Of a stretch of 64,000 bases of DNA, positions 11,373 through 20,853 are shown piece by piece. The translations under genes and the position numbers were made by a program. Under the pieces are notes generated by a model. The model had not been told where the DNA came from. It did no database searches and saw nothing but the letters and a program-made list of their open reading frames with translations. Position 1 is the first letter of the stretch; each line of letters starts with the position of its first letter. The stretch is from Cryptomeria japonica (lineage: Eukaryota > Streptophyta > Pinopsida > Cupressales > Cupressaceae): assembly GCF_030272615.1 (NCBI RefSeq), contig NC_081414.1, positions 809,635,069-809,699,068 of the forward strand. The letters are read 5' to 3'.

Positions 11373-11820
11373 TGTAAGATTTTGCCAAGATCAAGGGCAC
11401 AATGAAAAGCATAAAAGAGACAATAGAATGACAAGAACAAACTGTATTCTCATCAATATGCAAAATGATCAACTGGATTAACCAATACAATGAATAGAGG
11501 CCTGCTTATATAGGCAAGGCCATATGGATGTATGAGCCCACAAATATGACATGTGGCTCAATGAGAAACAAGGGTAGGTAAGAAATACTAAGGGTAGGTA
11601 GGAGAAATAATATAATATTCCACAAGAGGTGGATGACCCACCGAATGTGGAGTGTAACAGCAAAATAAGACCACAAAAGGTGGAATTTCTCCTACAAGCT
11701 CTATCCTTAAGTGCACACTTCCCTAAGTGTCTCAAATCCAAACTACGAAGAGATGCATTATCCTAATTTAACTTAAGTAAGTGTAATAATATCCAAAATG
11801 AATATTTATTTACACCAACA
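11373..11820 (-). repeat. 5' LTR of copia A
   Basis: 448 bp, TGTAAG...CCAACA on the plus strand. It differs from the 3' LTR at about seven positions by eye. A TATA box (minus strand tatataag) lies at 11505-11512. It is followed by the TSD copy gatat and then by the rest of the LTR of B. Confidence 0.93.
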
Positions 11821-12354
11821 GATATTGTATGTTGTCATTGATGTCAATATGAGACATAGTGTGAACCGACACATGAGATAAGTGAAGAAAGAGATACCGA
11901 CATATGTGTGAACCGGTATATGCCAAAGTGAAGCAGCACATTTGTTCAAAGTGAACCGGCATGCAGTTATGGGAACCGACACATGGAAGCACTGTATGAC
12001 TACCGGTTGGTAAGGCAGCTTCCACTTCGGGGTTTCTGGTTGGAGTATCTCAAGTCTGTGTGACTCAATCGGTGATCTTTGTGTGATGAGTTAGTAGTAT
12101 GATGGAGGATAGATCGTGTTGCCACGTAAGCTCTATGCGCGTGAAGGATCTTGCATAAAGAAGACTATTCCTATCTACCTCAGAAATGTGCGAAGTCTGT
12201 CAAATAGTGATAATGCGTGATGGGTTATCAGCCGCCATGAAAACGGTGGATAATGGATGATGGAGAATGTCTTGAGATCGACTCAAGACTGGTGCATTCA
12301 ATGCAGTATGTTTCAATGGTCAGGATCGAACCGTTTGAATTGCTCAACCTAACA

Positions 12355-12375
12355 GGTTTAGGGTTTAGGGTTTTT
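12355..12375 (+). promoter_or_regulatory. Telomere-like heptamers in the LTR of B
   Basis: Two tandem tttaggg units followed by a degenerate third lie in both LTRs of B (here and near 24777-24797). Short telomere-like motifs (telo-boxes, AAACCCTA) are known promoter elements in plants. Two units are too few to mark a former telomere. Confidence 0.4.
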
Positions 12376-14138
12376 GCTACCGACCTGTATGTTCCCTATA
12401 AGGTCGATGTTAGGTTTCTGTCTAAAGTTGTTGGCAAAAAGTTGTGAGTGTGTATCCAACAAAAGTGATACAAGATTCTTGCCAGACCATAGGAAAAAAG
12501 AGATACCTATAAAGTGTTTGTGCAGAAGAAAAAGAGGAGCCTAAACAGATCTGTATTAGTATTAAGTACTGTTAATAGATCATTGTAATACCTATTGATC
12601 TCTAACCACTTCAACAGTTACAAAATCCCCTAACAGGGTAGCCTTAACTGGCTTGATTCAAAATCCCTTAAATCGGGTGGTCTTAACCAGCTTGCTGTAA
12701 ATCCCTTAACCAGGTAACTTGAAGCTAATAAGTTCTGAGAAGCTAGAGAAGCTTAGGAGATCCTTTCAACTATTGAGTTCTTAAAATCCTCTAACAAGGT
12801 GACCCTACTAGGTTTAACCCTTAACCGGGTGATCCCTAACAGGATCGGTTCCTACCAGAACCTATTGTAATGTTCTTAACCAGACAAGGCTCCTAACAGA
12901 GTAGACTTCTAAAGAGTTCAAAAAGCAGCTTGTGGGTATTCATCCCCACCATGGTTTTTCCCAGTTGGGTTTCCACGTGAAAAATATGTGTGTCATGTGA
13001 AATGCTTTTGTCTTGTGATGCTTTGTTTTATCTGTTATGCACATGAAGTTTCTATGTTTTATGCCTGTCTATAAAACATATTGAACTCACTGTTGTGAAG
13101 ATTTGATGGTTAGGTCTATTGTCTTCAAAATCTGATTCCCTTTAACATCCTTAAAATAATATGATTTAAGCTTGGTGCAGAAGAGATATCAAAGATAAGA
13201 AAATTCTCAAGACAACATATGACAAGGTTTGATTAGACCTTCTACACTTCGAGCTTACTCAGTGCCCAGGTCGGTATACCTTCATGAATTAAATTCACAC
13301 TTTCAAACATAAACCCACAACAAACCAGTCCAGAAAACCAATGGATCTATTCACCTTGAAATCAACCGAAAACAAAGAGTGGAAATTGTACTTAAATTCA
13401 GCATTTCGATCAACAAAGCATGCAATAAACAACTTCAATTAATACCAGTGCCTTATCCAAGGTCACAGAGTCATCTAAACTCAAATAAAACTCCTCAAAC
13501 AAGACATCTTTATGCTTCCCGTCGGCTTGTTTTCTATTAATCCTTGTATATGTCTGACACCTACAAGAATTTAAGCATTCCAAACTAAGCTATGGTCATC
13601 AAAATTCAGAGTTCCTTCCAAAGAATTTACTAGTATGAGTGATCCCCACCTCTTTAATTTCCCTCCTAAAGAGAAAAGCTAACGAACACTTATTCTAAAA
13701 TTGCTTTGCAATTCCATGAAAACAGAACAACCCTAGATTATTCAGAATGAAAACAACAAACAAATTTGTGAACAAACTTGAAGACAACACAAAGCTTTAC
13801 TCAAAACCGATGGTCTGTATATTGATATTTAGTTCAAGGAATATTACAAGAAATTTTGATTCTCCATTAGACTTAGAAAAGCTCAGATAAATTTCTGCAG
13901 CGTTTTCTTACAATTTTTTTTTGATCCCTTTTCCTCTAGTCCTGGTATCCATTTATAACAACATGGATGCACAAAGCTTCGGACTTCTCGAAGAGAGTTT
14001 GTTACAATCATTTCTTTCAAAAATAAAGAGGTTACAAGCTTTTCGCAAAAGCAGTTACAAGCTCTTTTCGGCCTCTGCGGTTTCTTCAACAAGCTGTTCA
14101 GTTGCAACCTCTCCTACCTTTTCAGGGGTGCTCTCCAA

Positions 14139-17100
14139 CTATTCTGGATCATGGGTGGCATATTTAATTGTCCACTCACCATACACCTCTTCTGTTGGCC
14201 ATGAGAAATTAATCACTTTATCTTTAGTTTTAGTCAACCTTTTCCAAGAATTTCTCATTTTGTTGACTTCTGAATTGAGAAAACCATAATGTGACTTAAT
14301 TTTCTCTATCTCTTGTATTGTCACAACAAAGAAAGAAGCATCATCAAGATCAATAATTCCTTTGACTCTTGCTGACAATTTAGCTTCTATCTCCTTAAGC
14401 CATATTTGTTTGTCTTTTAACTGATCCGAGTTAGCAAAAACTCCTGGGAGAAACTCAAAAACTTGATCAGTGTATTCCTTCTTGCACAAATTAACCTTCC
14501 TATCCACATTATCCACCTCTGCTGCTAATTGTATTAAGATTTTAGCGACATCAGAAGTGGATTTAATGATGGGATTGGTCCTTGCTTCATCGCAGGATAC
14601 ACACATAAACTCTAAATCTTGCTCCCTAGGCCTCCATTTGTCAAAAATGGGCGTCAAAATGGCCTTGTCTCTCTTGAGCTCATTCCATATTTCCATAATT
14701 TTACCTACATTGTTGTAGAGCAATGAGGCATTTATTGTATCTGCAAAACTGGAAATTGTAGCCCTTACTTTCTCCTCATATTTCTTTGCATATAAGGCCT
14801 GAGCCTGTTTCAAATTTTCTAATTCTTGGGGAGTAATTTCAATCATCTGAGAGTTGGAGGGTGCTGGAGATGGTGGAAAATCAATGATAGGGCTGGTAGG
14901 TGGAGGCCTTGCAGGAGAAGAGGAAATCATCAGTGTTGAAGACTCACCTTGATGGTATTGTCCAGTCAACTGGCTCTGCAACTTGGCAATGATGCTATCC
15001 TTACCCCTTACCTCCTCCTTGGCATTGTTATAAGCCTTCAAAACTGTTTCCAGCTTAATTTGGAGGGCCTCTTTCTCTTTGGCTTCCTTCTCTGCCACTG
15101 CAACACTAAATTTTGCAGTCTCTAACATAGTGCTAGCAGCCTCTACTACCCCTGTACTTTGCACTCTCTTCACCATCATTCCACCAAGGTAACTTGACCC
15201 TGGGGTGTCTTTGCTTTTCTTACTCTCATTTCTCTTGAGAGACCACATGACAAGTGCAACATTGTCCTTATTGAAAGTGACCCCCTCCATAGGTTTAGTC
15301 TCTTTTCTTACTGCATCTAATACCAGGGCATCTGCAATATCCCATTCGGGTAATATAAGCACTCCAGCTTGTGCTACCATATCTCTTCCCTGCTTAGGGG
15401 TGATGGTTTTGAATTCTTCCATCATCTCTTGCTTTATTTCCTCTTCTACCAGGGCTAGATCTTTATTGGGCTGCTCAGCCTTTCTTGTTTCACATCTAGC
15501 ATTATATCTATCTATATGCTGTTTCCATATAAACTGCATAAATGCTTCTGATGTGACAAAATTGTTATCAGCTAGAAAGACACTACTTGCCTGCTTTATC
15601 TCAGGATCCTACTCCTGGCCTTTAAGTTAAGTGGAAGTAATATCCATTTCAGCAGCAATGGGTTCTTCTGGCATCCCTTCCTCCACTTCATCATAAGTGT
15701 ATGCAATTTCCCCTAGACTACCCAATTGTAGGAGTTGCTCAGCTGCTGCTTGCTCATTTCCTATATGGATAGGGGATTGGGATGGGAAATACAAAGGTGT
15801 ATCTGATTGTACTTCTTTCCCCACCCTTTTCTTTTTTGGGCTCTCTTGGATGTCAATGACATCTTGTATCTTCCTCTTTCCTTTGGAGGTAGAGGGCTCC
15901 CCTGTTGTAGGCACCAGCACACTATAACCTGATTTCTTATGCAGTGTGTAATCACCAGGAGGAATTGCTTTGCTGGAAGCTGACCTGCTTAGGATCATTC
16001 TGGCTTTCTCAGGGTTACTCTTGATTACAACTTCCCTCTTCTCCTTCAACGTCTGCATCACATCTTCAAAACAAACAATCAAAAAATTTATTTTTTCTTC
16101 TAGTGGGAAAAAGCTAGACAATGGGTCATAGCTGGCATCAAACTGATGCACAAAATCCAAGGCTTTCTTATAAGCCACCCACTTCTCTTTCCTTAGCTCC
16201 TGCTCATCTAAATCAAACTCATTTCTGATGAGGTCTTCAAGAAACTAGAATTGATGAGGCCTACCTCTGCATGCTACCTTCTTCCTAAACATACCATTGA
16301 AGAAGTCTTCTGGATCAACACACCTGGACACTGCAGTGGACAAATGATAAGGTTTGAGGAAATCCTCAAAGCAATTTTAGGCTCCCTTTGTTATTACAAA
16401 TTGGTGGGCTATGGTAGCTGCAGGGAAAATAGTTCCTTTACCCCTACTTGTCAACTCTGCCTCTTGTAAGCCACCAATTTGTCTAAGGATCTCTATGATT
16501 CCTACTTTGAGAGGGACCTGGTAAGGTAACAAAAATGGGGTGCCTCTGAAACCAAAAACTCTGAAAACTTTGGAGACTGGATAAAAATAAATGTCACCCC
16601 AGTTATGAACAATTTTTATATTCTCTGCGAATTCTTTTGGTCTTATGAATTCCAGAAGAACATTGGGGATTCTTGGGTTCTCAGAGCAGAGGAGAGTCCT
16701 TATTTTAGATGCAAAATATTTATCAAACTTAAAAAAACTGGCATCCTCTCTATTCCATGACAACACAGTACTCCATAATTGTACTGACATTTTTTCTCCT
16801 TCCTTCTCCTTAACCAGGTCTAGTCCACTAGCAAAATAATCACCACCTTTGAAGAGAAAAAGATGCATTAGGAGTGAGTACCATCCGAAAGGCCTATCCA
16901 CCTTTCCATTCTTGATTCCTATCAACCCTCCATGGATAGCATCAGCAATAAAAGAGGCATAATCAAATGTGATTGCAAGAGAAGTATTCAAAATCTGGGC
17001 AATCATTAGCAGGTAATGATTCAACATATTTGCTTCAGCATCTTCTCCCCAAACTTGACAAAGTGCCCAATACATTCCTTTAGCCCTCAGGGTGAACATA

Positions 17101-17696
17101 CTTAATGAAAAGGGCTCTTGTGTGTTGGGTCCTACAACTGTTAACCCTCATATTTTCACAAAAAATTTCTTGAGAGGCCCATTCCTGAGATGACTCCTCT
17201 GTGCACCATAAATTTGGGCTAATGATGTGAAATTTATAGGTTCTAGGAAGTTTGTGAACTCATTATGCCCAAATGCTGTCCTAAACTCTTCAGCATTAAT
17301 CTCAACAAGGGTTTTCCCATTTACATCCTGAATGCTTCTTGTGACTGGATCATAGTTTAATGCAATTTGGGTCAGCAAATCTGTATCCATGAATACCCCT
17401 GGGACTACTAATTTCCCAACATCTAATTCCCAGATACTGTTTTGCGGGGCAGGAGAATTTCTCATTCCGAATCCAACTTTAAACAACCCCAACCCAGATA
17501 GTCCAACCTGTGGGTCTCTCAACCAATTACCCTTGTCATATAATCCTTCTCCTATCTTTAGACAGGGAGCCTTGGGCACTAACTCTTTTGCCTTTGATGC
17601 CTGATTAGTTGACAACGTCAACTGTTCTAAAAAATCATCACAAACACTCCTTTCTAAATAGTTAACTTTGCCAGACAATTCTCTTTTAGGAGCCAT
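14139..17696 (-). pseudogene. Giant intronless ORF of cassette C, unknown protein with nuclear signal
   Basis: One minus-strand frame runs from ATG 17696 to the stop at 14139, about 1185 codons. It is interrupted only by five single-codon stops: 17148 TGA, 16377 TAA, 16245 TAG, 15627 TAA, 15609 TAG. No frameshift or intron is seen. The first 500 or so residues look globular and rich in aromatics. A Pro/Ser/Lys linker follows, with KGKRK and PKKKRVGKE, the second matching the classical monopartite nuclear signal. Next come a Glu/Lys coiled coil (about 14960-15130), a Ser/Pro stretch and a second helical region. I recognise no catalytic motif, zinc finger or transposase triad. Other plant mobile-element proteins of unknown function have a similar domain-linker-coil layout, but that is only an analogy. 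Confidence 0.65.
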
Positions 17697-18286
17697 TTTG
17701 AAAATGCAAGAAATGAATGCCGCTCTTAAACAATTCTGCGACGAATCAATTATCTTATTTAGAACACTACACAAGAATTGCTACACAAAAATATGAGAGA
17801 ACCTGTTCTTTTCTTGGAGGAATTTTCTCTGCAACTGAGCCGACTTGCTTTGTATCTGAGGAAAATAACTCTGCGTTTGCTCTTCTGCAAAATCCTTTAA
17901 AAGATATCTTCACCCGGTTGATAGGAAATCAAATATTTGTACTCAGGGCCTTAACTATAACATTGATTCCGCATGCTTCGGCCGTCCCTTCAAAATTGAA
18001 TTCATACGAGAATTCATATTTTTTGCTCGAACGGGTCACAACATTCCTGCAAGTGTTTCATTTTGCTCTTTCGCAACTTCACAAAGCATAACTATCGGGC
18101 AGCTTAGTTTGTGAAATAACGCCAACCGTTCGATCAAAAGAAACTTGATCGAGCATTAGACTAATTGACAGCTTTGGCTTTGCTCTGGGTCCCACTTTTT
18201 TATTGGCTACATGATACCACGTGGCGTCCAACCATTGGCCTTAAAATTCCCTTCGCATTCCACTTGATACTGGCCGCGTGTCTTTC

Positions 18287-18295
18287 TTTTATACC
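18287..18295 (-). promoter_or_regulatory. TATA box pointing at the cassette C ORF
   Basis: The minus strand reads ggtataaaa with GC-rich sequence upstream, aimed at the ORF. Plus-strand gtataaagaacgag boxes occur in each tandem unit (near 18390 and 18668), so the region could also fire outward. Confidence 0.45.
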
Positions 18296-18304
18296 GCCGG
18301 TTCC

Positions 18305-18900
18305 ACCTTGGCGGGCCCACACTTTCTTCTTAGACCACGTGTCATCATGACACGTGGACAACTCTCGTTCACTCTCGCTATTTCGCGAGGTATAAAGAAC
18401 GAGCACCTTACCCTTGCGAAATAGCGCGGGCCATTGGATCATCTCTTAAGTTGATCGGCTTTTAATCCTCTGAAAAGGCTCTTAGGAGCGGTGGGCCCGC
18501 TGACTCATTGTGAATACCTAGTGCCCAGTCACTTTCAGAGCTGACTTGTCACTCTGTTATATGCCAAAAGGAAACCACAGGGCCCCACTTTCTTCTTAAG
18601 AGCTATATCCTCCAGGTCATCATCATGACACATGGATGGCTCTCGTTCACTCTCTCTATTTCGCGGGGTATAAAGAACGAGCACCTTACCCTTGTGAAAT
18701 AGCACAGCCCGTTGGATCATCTCTTAAGCTGATCGACTTTTAATCCTCTGAAAAGGCTCTCAGGAGAGGTGGGCCCGCTGACTCATTGTGAACACCTGGC
18801 ACCCAATCACTTTCGGAGCTGACTTGTCACTCTGTTATATGCCAAAAGGAAACCACGGGGCCCCACTTTCTTCTTAACAGTTGTACCCACCAGGTCATCT
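18305..18900. repeat. Tandem duplication, about 280-bp unit, upstream of the cassette C ORF
   Basis: Unit 1 starts near 18311 and unit 2 near 18587, each opening with an actttcttctta motif. A truncated third copy starts near 18868. Shared blocks include ctctcgttcactctc, a tataaagaacgagcac box, ttggatcatctcttaag, aatcctctgaaaaggctc and tgggcccgctgactcattgtg. In unit 1, cgctatttcgc and gcgaaatagcg form an 11-bp inverted repeat around the TATA-like box. In unit 2 both arms carry mutations. Confidence 0.8.
18336..18356. promoter_or_regulatory. 21-bp near-palindrome with two G-boxes
   Basis: The site begins and ends with CACGTG and has catcatg at its centre. Only the central base breaks the symmetry. 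CACGTG is the core bound by plant bZIP and bHLH factors. In the second tandem unit the equivalent site has lost both G-boxes (cacatgg). Confidence 0.6.
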
Positions 18901-19706
18901 CCACCTGCGACCTGAATCACCTCTGGGGTCCACCTTTTAGCCTTTAATCCTGACCCGCTGACTGTTGTGACTTGTGCCACATGCCACCATTTTACTCACT
19001 GTCAACAACCAGCTGGATCGTTTATGTGGCATGCCATGTGGTTTTCACAACTTCACTGGTTTTAAACTACGTGCAACTTCACCTAGCGAAATAACGCGAG
19101 CCGTGGATCCATCCGTGAGATGCGCACTAGTTACTGGGCCCGACAACTTTAGAAGAAAAACATACAAGGCATAAATTTTTCGATTAATTAACATAACTGC
19201 CTAGGCAAACAACAAGGGGGGGACACTTCCTATGACCCCACGACCCATTACTTAAGTGAATAAAGTAACGAAAGATTAGAAACTAGAGGGTTTAAAACGA
19301 ACATAAGAGGATCTAAAATCAAAAACCCTTAAACCCATGAGGTCTAGAGCAAAGCTGAAGCATTTGGAACTACACCCTATTCAAAAATTCAACAAACCAT
19401 AGCCAATCATGGGAAAAGAAAAGCCCAATTTAAATCAGTGATAACAAGGTCTACTAGTTCATGCATGAGAATATTATGATAATGTGGTATTGAGCTAAGT
19501 GAAAAGCTTAGTAAGTGATCAGTTCATGACTGATTGAGTTATTCTGGATGCTACTGGTTGTACTCTGTTTTACTGGTATCTCTGTTTATCAGTCATTGTG
19601 AGTGTTTGCTATCAAACCAATTTTGGACTATATTTGTGTCTATATTGATTCACCCCCCCCTCTTAGTATCAGTTTGGTACTAGTGTTTCATCATTGAGTT
19701 ATCAAT

Positions 19707-19718
19707 TGGTATCAGAGC
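19707..19718 (+). promoter_or_regulatory. Primer-binding site of B (iMet tRNA)
   Basis: The sequence tggtatcagagc lies two bases after the end of the 5' LTR. It is the canonical copia primer site and sets the element's orientation as plus. Confidence 0.92.
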
Positions 19719-19773
19719 ACTCCAGGTCCTCTGTGTTGTAAGCTTAACCGCTTGAGGAAAAGATCCTAGCCAA

Positions 19774-20853
19774 ATGATGAAGAAGGAAGGTCCAAAGTTC
19801 AACAGGGACAACTTTGGTATATGGAAAGACAGGATGAAGATATTCATCAAAAGTATGGGTGTTCAACACTGGAGTTATGTTGAAAATGTATATGTTGTTC
19901 CTACCAATACTCTCATCGATGACCAAAAGAGAGAGGTACAAGAAAACGGGCAAGTCATGGAAGCCCTCATCAGTAGTCTATCTGACATTGAGTTTATTGA
20001 TGTTCAGGACAAGGCAAATCCCAAAGAAGTATGGGATGCTCTTGAAAATATCTATGGTGGTGATGAGCATGTAAAATAGGCTAAGGAAGAGAGCTTCAGA
20101 GGAAAGTTTGAAGACATGAGAATGGTTGAAGGAGAGACCATTCAGTAGTATGGAATAAGAATCAAAACAGTTGTTGGAGAAATAAAAAGTGTAGGTGGCA
20201 AAATAGAAGATTCCACTGTGGTAAGTAAAGTCTTGAGATCCCTATTGCCGGTCTATGCAATAAGGGTTGCTGCTATTCAGGAGCTGAGATCAATAGACAA
20301 GTCTAAGGCATCCTTGGACTCCATCATAGCCAAGTTGACAACCTATGAGCTAAATATCTTTGATGGTAGTGTTCAAAAGTCAGAATCAGCTTTTAAAGCT
20401 TCTGCTATACCATCCAGAAAAGGAAAAAAGGCTAGCACTAATGGGGAACCTAGTCAGAACAAAGAGATGAAGGATGAAGAGTTTCTGATGAAATTTGAAG
20501 CTCTTCTCGCCAGGAGATTCCCAAAAGGAACTAGTAAATACAAAGGTAAACTACCTTTGAAATATTTCTCTTGCAACCGGATAGGACATATTGCTATGAA
20601 CTGTCCTAATAGTGACAACAAGGACAAACCAGAAAGGTTCAAGAAATTCAAAGGAGGAAACCGGAGAAATTGTTTTGTGGTAGTTGATGAAGGTGTCACA
20701 GATGAGGAATTTGAAGATGAAGAAAATGAAGACATTGTGTTCGTTGCTGTAAAGGAAGATGTGACAGACAAGAAGGCTCTTGTCTCCCGGTTTGATGATT
20801 CCAATGAGTGGATCATTGACAGTAGCTGCTCTCACCATATGACTGGTGACTAG
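19774..20853 (+). pseudogene. gag and start of protease of copia B, with stops
   Basis: From the ATG at 19774 the frame shows a UBN2-type Gag: FNRDNFGIWKDRM near the N terminus, ALISSLSD, then WDALENIYGG. TAG stops fall at about 20077 and 20146, both likely from CAG. The zinc knuckle reads YFSCNRIGHIAMNC, so its first Cys is replaced by Tyr. The frame continues into the protease signature WIIDSSCSHHMTGD, where the family has DSG; Gly to Ser would damage the active-site loop. A TAG follows at 20851. Confidence 0.85.

Larger units (their letters stand above)
5159..11820 (-). mobile_element. Copia element A, full length, minus strand
   Basis: TSD gatat lies at 5154-5158 and 11821-11825. The two LTRs are 448 bp each. 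The primer-binding site is at 11361-11372 and the C-rich complement of the polypurine tract is at 5607-5613. Joining the flanks restores a sequence that matches the intact right LTR of B near 24236. The coding order on the minus strand is gag, protease, integrase, RT, RNase H, as in Ty1/copia. By eye I count 7 differences between the LTRs, mostly transitions (about 1.6%), so A is among the youngest insertions here. Two stops between gag and pol and a frameshift in RT make it non-functional as read. Confidence 0.93.
17780..19440 (-). promoter_or_regulatory. Upstream region of the cassette C ORF
   Basis: This 1.6 kb lies upstream of the giant ORF and holds no convincing gene. It contains a minus-strand TATA box (ggtataaaa, 18287-18295) about 590 bp before the ATG, and a 21-bp near-palindrome with a G-box at each end (18336-18356). 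It also has a tandem duplication and several copies of a gcgaaata(g/a)cg motif. That density fits a promoter, but this is inferred from motifs only. Confidence 0.5.
13118..19446 (-). mobile_element. Cassette C: 6.3-kb insertion carrying a giant unknown ORF
   Basis: Sequence absent from the right LTR of B interrupts the left LTR between two copies of aggtct (13112-13117 and 19447-19452). The right LTR reads gttaggtctactag across the junction, so the insertion is real. No LTRs, PBS, transposase, RT or poly-A were found. The ends show only a weak inverted similarity (ttgt..tca at the left, tga..acaa at the right). The content is one minus-strand ORF of about 1185 codons with a long upstream region. 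It may be a non-autonomous DNA transposon, a captured gene or a new element type; the sequence does not decide. Confidence 0.65.
5098..19704 (+). repeat. Left (5') LTR of B, split into three pieces
   Basis: The pieces are 5098-5158, 11826-13117 and 19453-19704, totalling about 1.6 kb. They align in order with the intact right LTR (24186-25804, 1619 bp). The first break is flanked by gatat repeats (element A) and the second by aggtct repeats (cassette C). The last piece ends in TTATCA directly before the primer-binding site. Confidence 0.9.
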
